A stretch of 64,000 nucleotides of DNA from Rhodococcus sp. P1Y (GTDB lineage Bacteria > Actinomycetota > Actinomycetes > Mycobacteriales > Mycobacteriaceae): positions 5,166,001-5,230,000 of the forward strand of contig NZ_CP032762.1 of the NCBI RefSeq assembly GCF_003641205.1. The letters run 5' to 3'. Under the pieces are notes generated by a model, which made no database searches, was not told the DNA's origin, and was given only the letters and a program-made list of their open reading frames with translations. Shown here in pieces: positions 1 through 8,282 of this stretch (its first letter is position 1; the number at the start of each line of letters is the position of its first letter). The position numbers and the translations under genes were made by a program.

Positions 1-592
1 CGCTGTGCTGATTTCGGCGGCCATCGCTGTCCCGATCGGATTGCTCATCGGTCACCTGCGCCGAGGTGAGGCCTTGGTGGTCGGGTTGGTCAACGCACTT
101 CGATCACTGCCGACCCTGGGAATTTTGGTGTTCCTGGTGCTCGTCATCGGCCTCGGCCTGATGCCCCCGATCATCGCGCTGGTCCTCCTCGGCATTCCCC
201 CGCTGCTCGCCGGAACCTATTCGGGCATAGCGAATGTCGACGCCAATGTCGTCGACGCTGCCCGAGCGATGGGGATGACCGAGCTGCAGGTGCTGTTCCG
301 AGTCGAGATCCCGAATGCCCTGCCGCTCATAGTCGGAGGACTTCGCAACACGACCCTTCAGATCATCGCCACCGCGACCATCGCCGCCTACGTCAACCTC
401 GGCGGGCTCGGGCGCTACATCTTCGACGGCCTTGCTCTCTACGACTACGGCCGCGTGCTCGTCGGCGCGATCTTGGTCGCTGCGCTCACACTCGTCGTCG
501 ATTCACTTCTCGCTCTTGCGGTCTGGGCCTCGGTTCCGGGCACCGGACGACTGAGTCGAACATGGAAAGCGCCCCGGACCACCGCCAGGTAA
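1..592 (+). CDS. Osmoprotectant (glycine betaine/choline-type) ABC transporter permease, 5' partial
   Basis: Inner-membrane permease subunit of an importer for compatible solutes such as glycine betaine or choline (OpuB/ProW family). The reading frame is open through the left edge, so the N-terminus lies outside the window; 195 residues are visible from the first in-frame GTG at 5. The visible part has several hydrophobic segments and the permease EAA loop (DAARAMGMTELQVLFRVEIP, about residues 80-100), which contacts the ATPase. Family members are usually 210-240 residues, so little is missing. The partner ATPase and binding protein must lie to the left. The stop codon sits inside the terminator hairpin at 568-610. 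Substrate is inferred from family only. Confidence 0.85.
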   Translation, partial: AVLISAAIAVPIGLLIGHLRRGEALVVGLVNALRSLPTLGILVFLVLVIGLGLMPPIIALVLLGIPPLLAGTYSGIANVDANVVDAARAMGMTELQVLFRVEIPNALPLIVGGLRNTTLQIIATATIAAYVNLGGLGRYIFDGLALYDYGRVLVGAILVAALTLVVDSLLALAVWASVPGTGRLSRTWKAPRTTAR

Positions 593-610
593 GGCGGGTT
601 CCGGGGCGCT
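568..610. terminator. Bidirectional intrinsic terminator
   Basis: Perfect 11-bp inverted repeat (AGCGCCCCGGA / TCCGGGGCGCT) with an inner CCGCC/GGCGG pairing, followed on the plus strand by CGTTTTCCC. It overlaps the permease stop and lies 16 bases before the malic enzyme stop, between convergent genes. Confidence 0.8.
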
Positions 611-625
611 CGTTTTCCCTGTTTC

Positions 626-1822
626 CTACGCGACACCCTCGGCTCGCGCTGCTGCCGCGACTGCGTCCGCAACGGCTGGGGCGACGCGTGGGTCGAGCGG
701 GCTCGGCACAATTTTGTCCGCAGCCAGCTCGTCGCCGAGAACCGAGAGGATTGCCTCGGCAGCGGCGAGTTTCATGCCTTCGGTGATACGTCGCGCTCCG
801 GCGTCGAGCGCGCCTTTGAACACGCCGGGGAAGGCGAGCACATTGTTGATCTGATTCGGGAAGTCACTGCGTCCGGTCGCCACGATCGCGGCGTATTTGG
901 CAGCGGTGTGGGGGTGAATCTCCGGGTCGGGGTTCGACAGCGCGAAGACGATCGACTCGGGAGCCATCGACGCGATGTAGCTCTCGTCGATCTGCCCGGC
1001 CGAGACGCCGAGAAACACATCGGCGCCGAGCAAAGCGTCTCCGGCGCTGCCCGAGAGCGCACGCGGATTGGTACGAGCTGCCAGATCGACCTTGACGGAA
1101 TTGAGGTCGGCGCGATCGGCGGACACGATGCCCTTCGAGTCCAGGACCACCACATCCGAGATTCCCGCCGCGAGGAAGATGTTCGCGCACGCGACGCCTG
1201 CTGCTCCGGCGCCGGAGATCACGATCTTCAACTCGGCGATGCTGCGTCCCTGGAACTTCGCCGCGCCGTTCAGAGCCGCGAGGGCGACAATGGCCGTTCC
1301 GTGCTGGTCGTCGTGCATGACCGGGCAGTCGAGCGCATCGATGACGCGACGCTCGATCTCGAAGCAGCGGGGAGCGGAGATGTCCTCCAGATTGACGGCA
1401 CCGAAGCTGTGGCGAAGTCGCACGATGGTATCGACGATCTCGTCGACGTCGTTGGTGTCGAGAACGATCGGGATGGAATTGAGGTCGGCGAACTTCTTGA
1501 ACAGTGCTGCTTTGCCTTCCATCACGGGAAGAGAAGCGCGTGGGCCGATATCGCCGAGACCGAGCACCGCAGAACCGTCGGAGATAACGGCGACCAGGCG
1601 GTTCGTCCAGGTGTACTGCTTGGCCAAATCGGCATCCTGCGCGATTGCCCGGCTGACCTGCGCGACGCCCGGGGTGTAGGCGATGGACAGGTCACGCTGA
1701 GTCTCGAGCGGCGCCGCCAATTCGACGGTCAGTTTGCCTCCGACATGGCCGAGGAAAATTTCTTCGTCGGTGATGGCCGGCAGATCTACGGTGTTGCTTG
1801 TCGGTTCGGTCACAGTCGTCAC
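626..1822 (-). CDS. NAD(P)-dependent malic enzyme
   Basis: Cytoplasmic oxidative decarboxylation of malate to pyruvate, giving reduced nicotinamide cofactor for gluconeogenic or lipid metabolism. About 398 residues, matching the short bacterial class. The catalytic domain carries the AYTPGVAQV segment and a Lys-rich MEGKAALFKKF stretch; CPVMHDDQHGTA is the metal-binding signature. A Rossmann motif (ISGAGAAGVACANIF) follows and the ALSNPDPE region closes the site. The GTG at 1822 was chosen because upstream in-frame codons have no family similarity and a G-rich stretch sits just upstream. GTG 1813 is an alternative because TATAAC at 1824-1829 could be a -10 element. Cofactor preference cannot be read. 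Confidence 0.9.
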   Translation of the reverse strand: MTTVTEPTSNTVDLPAITDEEIFLGHVGGKLTVELAAPLETQRDLSIAYTPGVAQVSRAIAQDADLAKQYTWTNRLVAVISDGSAVLGLGDIGPRASLPVMEGKAALFKKFADLNSIPIVLDTNDVDEIVDTIVRLRHSFGAVNLEDISAPRCFEIERRVIDALDCPVMHDDQHGTAIVALAALNGAAKFQGRSIAELKIVISGAGAAGVACANIFLAAGISDVVVLDSKGIVSADRADLNSVKVDLAARTNPRALSGSAGDALLGADVFLGVSAGQIDESYIASMAPESIVFALSNPDPEIHPHTAAKYAAIVATGRSDFPNQINNVLAFPGVFKGALDAGARRITEGMKLAAAEAILSVLGDELAADKIVPSPLDPRVAPAVADAVAAAARAEGVA

Positions 1823-2001
1823 GTTATAGCCCCCAGGAAACAATTCGATGAAGATGTCTCCGTGCGCGCCCATCCGCGGCTGCAGAGAAATCGAAATGAT
1901 GACGTGAGGCGTGTGCGCCGTCGCGTTACGAGCTCGGCGCTGTGGCGCCTGAAGCTGCACTGGGATTCAGTCTGCCACCGGATCGGCGAACTTTGCAAAC
2001 A

Positions 2002-2262
2002 TCAGCTCCACCACTGCGTCCACAGGAGGATGCCTGCGACCAGGAGGACCAGGATCGATGCGAAGGCCGAGGCGGCTCGTCGACGGTGATCGGCGAAGTG
2101 CTGGATCACGATTGCGACGATTGCCGCGGCGATGTGTGCCGCGACCGATACCGCGCCCGGCCCTGGGAACCCTCGCTGGCTACCGAGGTACTGCGCTCCC
2201 CCGACGACGACTGCCAGAACGACGAGACCCGCGGTGACGGCCCCACTCAAACCTCGTAGCAA
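2002..2262 (-). CDS. Small integral membrane protein (86 aa), marC operon
   Basis: Hypothetical membrane protein with three predicted hydrophobic stretches (about residues 8-25, 38-56 and 66-83) joined by short charged loops; a HRRR cluster suggests a cytoplasmic loop. It starts at TTG 2262, three bases after the marC stop, and its Shine-Dalgarno (GGGAGG) lies inside the end of marC, which argues for translational coupling. No motif gives a function. Arrangement as last gene of a PHP-marC-membrane protein run suggests co-expression only. Confidence 0.7.
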   Translation of the reverse strand: MLRGLSGAVTAGLVVLAVVVGGAQYLGSQRGFPGPGAVSVAAHIAAAIVAIVIQHFADHRRRAASAFASILVLLVAGILLWTQWWS

Positions 2263-2265
2263 CCG

Positions 2266-2880
2266 TCAGCCTCCCGTGATGAATCCGCGGACGGAATCCG
2301 CGATGAGCTGGACCGCGATTGCGGCCAGCAGTAGACCGGCGATCCGGGCGAGCAGTGTGATGCCACCTTCGCCCAGGATGCGGATGAGAACAGTCGAGAA
2401 TCTGAGAACCAGAAAGAACACCAGGTGGATGGTCACGATGGCGAGTGCGACCGCGATGAGCGATCCGGGATGTCCGTCGGCTTGGCTGACGTAGACGATG
2501 ACGGCTGCGATCGCGCCAGGGCCCGCCATCAGTGGTGTACCGAGAGGCACGAGGGCGACGTTGACATCCTCCGCCTCGGATCCGCCGCCCGCGCCGCGAC
2601 CGGTGAGCAGCGACAGCGCGATGATGAGCAGGAGCAGTCCGCCTGCTCCCTGCAAGGCGGGGATCCCGATGTGCAAGTAGTTCAGGATCGCTTGCCCGCC
2701 GATGGCGAACACGGTGATGACCGTCAGTGACACCGCGGGTGCCTGCCAGGCGGCCTTGTTTCGCGCTTCTTTGCTCTTTCGTCCCACGAGCGAGAGGAAC
2801 ACCGGGATTGCGCCCGGCGGGTCCATGATCACGAAGAGCGTGATCAGCACCGTGAGGTAGAGCGTCGTATCGAAGCTCAC
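2266..2880 (-). CDS. MarC family integral membrane protein
   Basis: 204-residue inner-membrane protein of the MarC/UPF0056 family, typical length, with about six hydrophobic helices. The early segment VIMDPPGAIPVFLSL is the family signature. The family was once linked to multiple antibiotic resistance but that role is not supported; function remains unknown. It starts with GTG 2880 overlapping the stop of the PHP gene by four bases (GTGA), so the two are probably co-transcribed and coupled. Confidence 0.85.
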   Translation of the reverse strand: MSFDTTLYLTVLITLFVIMDPPGAIPVFLSLVGRKSKEARNKAAWQAPAVSLTVITVFAIGGQAILNYLHIGIPALQGAGGLLLLIIALSLLTGRGAGGGSEAEDVNVALVPLGTPLMAGPGAIAAVIVYVSQADGHPGSLIAVALAIVTIHLVFFLVLRFSTVLIRILGEGGITLLARIAGLLLAAIAVQLIADSVRGFITGG

Positions 2881-3719
2881 GGCACTCTCGATGCCGCAGC
2901 CAGAATTCGGTCGTACTGGTCCACCTCGGTGGTGTGTTCACCGAGCTCGAGGACCTTGTTCTTCCCGTGGTAGTCCGAGGATCCGGTGGCGATGAGGCCC
3001 AACTCGTCCGCTAGGTCACTCATGAACCGGGTGTCGTCGGCGTTGTGGTCGGCGTGAAAGACTTCGAGGCCGTCCAGTCCGAGAGTGGCAAGCTCCCTGA
3101 TCTGGGTGGGGTCGAGCAACCTCCCCCGGCTGCGAGCACGAGCATGTGCGACGACGCTGACTCCGCCGGCGGCCGCGATCATCTCGACCGCGAGTTCGAG
3201 GGGCGTGTCGATCTTGGCGACGTAGTAGGGGCTGTCGGTCGCCAGGTGGGAATCGAACGCCTCTTGCACACTCCCGACGATCCCTGCGTCGACGAGCGCT
3301 CGCGCCAGGTGCGGGCGACCGGCCGATTCGCCCGTGGCCGCAAGGATCTCGTCGGGCACGATCGCCGGATGGTCCGCGGCGAGCAACTCGGCCATCAGTC
3401 GGATCCGCTCAGCTCGTTCGCTTCGGAGCCGTTCGAGCTCACCGGCGAACACCTCGTTGTTCGGGTCGAACAGGTACGCAAGCAGGTGCACCGGTACGGG
3501 GTCGCCGTCTTCCCCACGCCCGACGCACGACATTTCCATACCCGGAACGACAACCAGACCGGACGGTGCGGCGCTGAGCGCCTCGTCCCAACCTGCGGTG
3601 GTGTCGTGATCGGTGATCGCGACGACGTCGAGCCCCCGATCTCTGGCCGCTCGGACGAGTTCCGATGGACTGTCGGTTCCGTCGGACACCGAGGAGTGGG
3701 TGTGGAGATCGATGAGCAC
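2877..3719 (-). CDS. PHP-domain phosphoesterase (TrpH/YciV-like)
   Basis: Predicted metal-dependent phosphoesterase of the PHP superfamily, 280 residues. Metal-ligand motifs are visible: DLHTHSSVSDG at residues 4-14, ITDHDT near 36-41, VVAHARAR near 189-196, and ITDH-like C-terminal ligands around GSSDYHG. Close relatives hydrolyse 3',5'-nucleoside bisphosphates or trim 5' ends of RNA; which activity applies here is inferred. GTG start at 3719 lies 33 bp from the divergent corA start, so a promoter pair must fit in that short gap. Confidence 0.85.
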   Translation of the reverse strand: MLIDLHTHSSVSDGTDSPSELVRAARDRGLDVVAITDHDTTAGWDEALSAAPSGLVVVPGMEMSCVGRGEDGDPVPVHLLAYLFDPNNEVFAGELERLRSERAERIRLMAELLAADHPAIVPDEILAATGESAGRPHLARALVDAGIVGSVQEAFDSHLATDSPYYVAKIDTPLELAVEMIAAAGGVSVVAHARARSRGRLLDPTQIRELATLGLDGLEVFHADHNADDTRFMSDLADELGLIATGSSDYHGKNKVLELGEHTTEVDQYDRILAAASRVP

Positions 3720-3752
3720 GAGAGCCAGTATCGCAGGCGTACGATTCGCCGC

Positions 3753-4850
3753 ATGCCGTCTCTACCGCCGAGGCCGTCGCTTCCGTCGCTTCATGCACTC
3801 CGACCGTCCGCTCGCGGCCAGGCCGCCGGGCCCAAAGTTCCGGTTCCCACGGCACGCGCCATCGTCGACTGCGCCGTCTATGTCGAGGGGGCTCGTCTGC
3901 CCGGCAGATACACGCATTCGGCTGCCATCGCGGAGGTACGCAAGCGCGGCGAGGGATTCGTCTGGCTCGGACTCCACGCGCCGGACGAGGGGCAGATGAA
4001 CGGTGTTGCCGAATGCTATGGCCTCCACGAACTCATGGTCGAAGATGCCGTGCACGCGCATCAGCGCCCGAAGCTCGAACGATACGACGACGTCGCGTTT
4101 CTCGTCCTGCGTACGGTCAGTTACGTCGAGCACGAATCGGTGACGACGGCCAACGAGATCGTCGAGAGCGGGGAAATCATGGTCTTCCTCGGCCGGGACT
4201 TCGTGATCACCGTCCGCCACGGTGAGCATTCGGGCCTGTCCGGAGTTCGCCTGGGACTCGAGGAGCACACCGAACGGCTTGCTCTCGGCCCGTCGGCAGT
4301 GTTGCATGCCGTCGCCGACCACGTTGTCGACGAGTATCTGGCGGTGACGAGTTCGATCGAGCGGGACGTCGACGCCATGGAGGAAGAAGTCTTCTCACCC
4401 AACCATCACGTGCCGATCGAAAACATCTACCTGCTCAAGCGCGAAGTCGTCGAGCTGCGCCGTTCGGTGTCCCCGCTGTCGACGCCGCTCAGTCAGTTGG
4501 TTTCCGGCGTCGACACACCGGTGCCGAAAGCGGTGAGGCGCTACCTGCGAGACGTGCAGGACCACCACACCCTCGTCGCCGAACGGGTGGCCGAGTTCGA
4601 CGAGGTTCTCAGCTCACTCGTCGACGCGGCGTTGGCGCGGGTGACAATGCAGCAGAACATGGACATGCGAAAGATTTCGGCGTGGGTAGCGATCGCTGCA
4701 GTCCCGACGATGGTGGCGGGCATCTACGGTATGAACTTCGACAACATCCCCGAATTGCACTGGAAATACGGGTACTACCTCATGCTCGCGGTGGTCGCAT
4801 CGTTCTGCGTCGGGCTGTTCGCGACTTTCAGGCGCAACAACTGGCTTTAG
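3753..4850 (+). CDS. corA: CorA family magnesium/cobalt transporter
   Basis: Pentameric inner-membrane channel for Mg2+ and Co2+. The 365-residue protein has the long soluble cytoplasmic domain, a helical stalk, then two C-terminal membrane helices. The selectivity signature GMN is present in IYGMNFDNIPEL at the end of the first helix. The ATG at 3753 gives the usual family length; the open frame extends upstream but is antisense to the PHP gene. In M. tuberculosis a corA gene also neighbours the lpqY-sugABC cluster, so the position fits conserved context. Confidence 0.92.
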   Translation: MPSLPPRPSLPSLHALRPSARGQAAGPKVPVPTARAIVDCAVYVEGARLPGRYTHSAAIAEVRKRGEGFVWLGLHAPDEGQMNGVAECYGLHELMVEDAVHAHQRPKLERYDDVAFLVLRTVSYVEHESVTTANEIVESGEIMVFLGRDFVITVRHGEHSGLSGVRLGLEEHTERLALGPSAVLHAVADHVVDEYLAVTSSIERDVDAMEEEVFSPNHHVPIENIYLLKREVVELRRSVSPLSTPLSQLVSGVDTPVPKAVRRYLRDVQDHHTLVAERVAEFDEVLSSLVDAALARVTMQQNMDMRKISAWVAIAAVPTMVAGIYGMNFDNIPELHWKYGYYLMLAVVASFCVGLFATFRRNNWL

Positions 4851-4865
4851 CGGACGAGCGCGGCT

Positions 4866-5474
4866 CTAGAGGTTCACGGCCGATCGGCCGGGGTCTCGCA
4901 CGTCGATTCCAGCCTCGGTCCACGCCTCACGTAGCGCGTCCGCGCCGCGAAGACGAACCCATGCCGCTTCGGTACCGGTGATGGGCACGACTTCGTAGAA
5001 CGTCACCGGATCGGCCGGTTCGGGCAGTTCGAGATCGGCGATATCGCTTGTCCCGAGCAGCACCGCGGTGAACGGGGCGCCTACCCACAGCGGCTCGCCG
5101 AGATCGAGCAGAGCGTCGCCGACGAACACAACTCCCTCGACGGCCGGGGAGGCTGCAAGAATCGCCAGCTTCTTGTGCACGCCGGACGCGGTTCCGGCGC
5201 CGCCGCGAAGCGTGAGCACGAGTTCCGCACGCGGTCCCCTGGACGGATCGGCAACCATGTCGCCTGGATCTGCCATGGGATGCCGCGAGCATCCCAGGCT
5301 CACGTATCGGACCAAGTCCTCGTCGCCCGCGGAGAATCTCAGCACGTCGAGCGCTTCGAGACCGAGGAACGTCACCGATGCCGAGGAGGGATTCTCGTCC
5401 CCGAGTTCAGCGACGAGATGCGCCCGCACTCGGGCAATTACATTGCCGATGCCACTCTCGCTCACGAAGTCCAT
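4866..5474 (-). CDS. Suppressor-of-fused (SUFU) domain protein
   Basis: 202-residue soluble protein with a bacterial SUFU-like domain. Supporting signs are VRYVSLGCSRHPM near the middle and a hydrophobic WVGAPFTAVLLG strand towards the C-terminus. Bacterial SUFU domains often act as immunity or binding modules, but here no toxin gene lies beside it, so no role is assigned. The start at ATG 5474 leaves 33 bp to the divergent phosphoesterase start. The open frame upstream of this ATG is antisense to that gene and was not used. Confidence 0.75.
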   Translation of the reverse strand: MDFVSESGIGNVIARVRAHLVAELGDENPSSASVTFLGLEALDVLRFSAGDEDLVRYVSLGCSRHPMADPGDMVADPSRGPRAELVLTLRGGAGTASGVHKKLAILAASPAVEGVVFVGDALLDLGEPLWVGAPFTAVLLGTSDIADLELPEPADPVTFYEVVPITGTEAAWVRLRGADALREAWTEAGIDVRDPGRSAVNL

Positions 5475-5507
5475 CCAACACCACGGCGGCCCGGTAGCGT
5501 CGTCCGC

Positions 5508-6224
5508 GTGGTCTCTGTTCTTGCCGTCTCCGACGAAACGATCGAAAGCCTGTGGAATCCGCAGGTCCGATCCTTGGGCGTCGACCTGATTCTGGGGGCG
5601 GGCGATCTGCCGTTCGACTATCTGGAATACCTCACCGATGTTCTCAATGCCCCGTGCGTGTTCGTTCCCGGCAACCACGACGCGGACCTGACCGGGTACT
5701 CCGCCGGCCGTGCCGGATGGATGCGAGCGGGACTGCCGAGTACGTGGCCTGGACCTGTCGGCGCGATCAATGCCGACCGCCGCATCGTGACTGCTGCGGG
5801 ACTTCGCATTGCGGGGCTCGGCGGATCGATCCGATACAACGGCGGGCCCAACCAGTGGACCCAACGCCAGCAGCGCCGTCGGGCGCGGTCATTGACCCGT
5901 ACTCAGGCGTGGGCCGAACGAGCGCGCGGGGATCGACGCGGGATCGACGTTCTGTTGACCCACAGTCCGCCGTTCGGGGTGGGCGACGGCACCGATCCAG
6001 CGCACGTCGGCTTCGAGTGCCTGGACGACGTGGTCAGGTCCCTGCAGCCGCAGATTCTGCTGCACGGCCACATCCATCCCCACGGACGGACTCCCGACGA
6101 TCTCGAGATGCACGGATCCGCCGTGGTCAATACCGTCGGATACACCCTTCTCGAGATCGAGCCCGGCCGAGGGCGACTGGATGCAGGGGCACCCACGATC
6201 CTGAGGCGACGCCATGGCACGTGA
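5508..6224 (+). CDS. Calcineurin-like metallophosphoesterase
   Basis: 238-residue predicted metallophosphoesterase. Ordered metal motifs are visible: AVSDET near residue 7, LGAGDLP, PGNHDAD, LTHSPP, and LLHGHIHPHGR near the C-terminus. The first motif has SDE where many members have SDxH, so the first metal site may be altered. GTG 5508 is the start giving the conserved N-terminal beta strand. The gene overlaps the next by 11 bases, indicating a two-gene operon. Substrate is unknown. Confidence 0.8.
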   Translation: MVSVLAVSDETIESLWNPQVRSLGVDLILGAGDLPFDYLEYLTDVLNAPCVFVPGNHDADLTGYSAGRAGWMRAGLPSTWPGPVGAINADRRIVTAAGLRIAGLGGSIRYNGGPNQWTQRQQRRRARSLTRTQAWAERARGDRRGIDVLLTHSPPFGVGDGTDPAHVGFECLDDVVRSLQPQILLHGHIHPHGRTPDDLEMHGSAVVNTVGYTLLEIEPGRGRLDAGAPTILRRRHGT

Positions 6225-7071
6225 CACCGGCTTCCCCGCGGCCGATGCGGAGAACGATTTCACCCGTCAGCGACGGCGCGCCGACATCGCGCGCCTCGTC
6301 GGTTGGCTGCGTCGCCAACCGGACGACGTCAACACGATCCTGCCGTTCGACGAGGTTGTCGCCGCGCTCGGCAAGGTCGGTGAACGACAACTGGGCATAC
6401 AGGTGATCCGCGTCGACTCGATCGTCGGAAGCGTCGATCGCACACGAGATTTCGACAGGTTCTTCAGGCCGACGTCGGCCCGGAGCCGTGAGCGTTGGCA
6501 GCGCCTCGCCGCAGCTCAACGACGCGGTGAATCGATGCCGCCGATTCAGGCCTATCGCATCGGGTCCATGCATTTCGTACTCGACGGCCACCATCGGGTG
6601 TCGATTGCATTTGCCATGCACCGCACGACCATCGACGCTCTCGTCACCGAAATCGTCACTCGTATCTCCCCTGAAGGGATCACTCGACGCGGCGATCTGC
6701 TGATCAAGGATCACCGACGAATCTTTCTGTCCCGGGTCCCACTCGTCGGGAAGGCTCGTGAAGCCGTGACCGTCACGGATCCGTTCGACTACGCCGAGCT
6801 CAGCGAAAGTGTCGAGGCCTGGGGGTTTCGGCTGATGCAGGAGCTGTCGGAATTCGTCGACCGTGCGACGGTTGCCCGGCGTTGGTTCGGCGAGGAATTC
6901 CTCCCCGTCGTTCGCATGGTCCGCGCGGCCGACATCCTCGAAGGCCAGACCGACGCCGAGGCGTACCTGTGGATGATCCGCGAGCGCTATCGCCTTGTCC
7001 GCGAACATATCTGGAACGACGAAATCGTCTCGGAGCTGAGAGAGCGGGCGCGAACTACCGGGCCTCGCTGA
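6214..7071 (+). CDS. ParB-like nuclease fold protein
   Basis: 285-residue soluble protein resembling the ParB/Srx fold. The core shows IQAYRIGSMHFVLDGHHRVSIAFA at about residues 110-130, where DGHHR matches the ParB-like (D/G)GHHR phosphotransfer motif. No helix-turn-helix or centromere-binding region is apparent, so chromosome partitioning is unlikely. An 11-base overlap with the upstream phosphoesterase gene suggests a joint role with it. Its 3' end overlaps the convergent AlkZ-like gene by 17 bases. Confidence 0.7.
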   Translation: MARDTGFPAADAENDFTRQRRRADIARLVGWLRRQPDDVNTILPFDEVVAALGKVGERQLGIQVIRVDSIVGSVDRTRDFDRFFRPTSARSRERWQRLAAAQRRGESMPPIQAYRIGSMHFVLDGHHRVSIAFAMHRTTIDALVTEIVTRISPEGITRRGDLLIKDHRRIFLSRVPLVGKAREAVTVTDPFDYAELSESVEAWGFRLMQELSEFVDRATVARRWFGEEFLPVVRMVRAADILEGQTDAEAYLWMIRERYRLVREHIWNDEIVSELRERARTTGPR

Positions 7072-8185
7072 ACGTCACCTCATGCTGATCGACATCGACA
7101 TCGGAAACGGCGAACCTCGACATCCGGCGCGCTTCTGCTGCGATCGAGGCCATGGCAGCTTTCGGTAGTCGCCGGTACGGCGTAACGGTGATCACCGACG
7201 ACGTCTTCGTCGTGGTCATCTTCAGCTGCCCCACAACCTGGCCACCGACGAGCACGACCGGCGGGAACACGCCGTTGACAGTAGAGAGCTTGGCTTTGGC
7301 CTCCGCACTCAGGATCCTCGACCGATCCGAATGCGCGAGGATCACATTGTCGAACGCAGCCACGATTCTCACCGGAATACGTGTATCCGGATCAGGCCGC
7401 GGCGCGTCGGGGAGATCGAACAGTTCCGCGCCCGATTCCGCGGTGAACGTCACCAGCCGAGGACGTATACGCTCCATCACCTCGGACAACTTCGTCAGAC
7501 CGGACCATGTCTGGGCGTCGGCGACCGAAGCCGGGCCGAACGCGGCGAGGTAGCGAAACAGCAGCCGCTCGAGAGACGGTGCTACGTCGAGGGCGACGCC
7601 TGCCCACTGCTCCAAAGGCACGAGTCGGACCTGGCCCGATTTTCCCCACACCGCTCGCGGCGGTGCCTGCACCACCGGGATCAGGTTTCTCACCGCATGC
7701 ACGAGCGAAGGTTGCGCGATTTCGGGAAACAGCGGCGACAGGTGGGCTCCCAACTCTGTGGTCGTACACGGACCGTCCGCCATCTTGCTGTTCGCAGCAC
7801 GGACGATGGCCGGCAAGTCAGCCCCGTCCAACGCATGCCTGTGCAACTGATTGGTCAACAGGTCACCGTCCATGATCGGCTGGACGAGCGGCCGGAGGAA
7901 GGCTGCGTCGCGGGCGCTGACCAGATGCACGGTCCCCCGCATCGCCACGATGCGCACCACTCGAGCAGTATCGATCAGCCCCGAGAGCTCCTCGGGTCGG
8001 AAGTTCGCGATGCGCGACCACAGCCCGAAGTACGGCGGGAACGGCGCCTGGGCCTGCATTCCGACGAGGTGCTCGATCATTTTTTCGGCAGGCATGTCGA
8101 CGCGTTCGAGCAGATGCTGCCGCGCCAGCGTGGCGACGCCCACAGCGCGGGTGGAGATAGGTGGTGAGTGTCCTGCCCCGCGCAT
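7055..8185 (-). CDS. Winged-helix DNA-binding protein of the AlkZ/YcaQ type
   Basis: About 376 residues, soluble. The sequence fits the HTH_42 family that includes AlkZ and YcaQ DNA glycosylases. A QAQ element is present in LVGMQAQAPFPPYFG near the N-terminus, followed by MRGTVHLVS, matching the family's catalytic region. These enzymes remove alkylated bases or unhook crosslinks; activity here is inferred. ATG 8185 has GGGAAGG upstream; TTG 8209 is an alternative. It is divergent from an MFS exporter across a 97-bp gap, as AlkZ-like genes often sit near self-resistance functions. Confidence 0.75.
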   Translation of the reverse strand: MRGAGHSPPISTRAVGVATLARQHLLERVDMPAEKMIEHLVGMQAQAPFPPYFGLWSRIANFRPEELSGLIDTARVVRIVAMRGTVHLVSARDAAFLRPLVQPIMDGDLLTNQLHRHALDGADLPAIVRAANSKMADGPCTTTELGAHLSPLFPEIAQPSLVHAVRNLIPVVQAPPRAVWGKSGQVRLVPLEQWAGVALDVAPSLERLLFRYLAAFGPASVADAQTWSGLTKLSEVMERIRPRLVTFTAESGAELFDLPDAPRPDPDTRIPVRIVAAFDNVILAHSDRSRILSAEAKAKLSTVNGVFPPVVLVGGQVVGQLKMTTTKTSSVITVTPYRRLPKAAMASIAAEARRMSRFAVSDVDVDQHEVTFSEAR

Positions 8186-8282
8186 TCTCGCCTTCCCAGG
8201 CCGCGCCAAACCTGATAGTTACTTAGATGCGCACATCAAATTGTTGTAGTTGCTTTGTAAAAATGTAACGAGGTTTTCCCGA
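8186..8282. promoter_or_regulatory. Divergent promoter region between AlkZ-like and MFS genes
   Basis: AT-richer than its surroundings. It holds two related decamers in direct orientation, TAGTTACTTA (8217-8226) and TAGTTGCTTT (8248-8257), and the short inverted repeat CAAATTGTTG between them. These could be regulator sites, but no regulator gene is adjacent. Confidence 0.35.
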
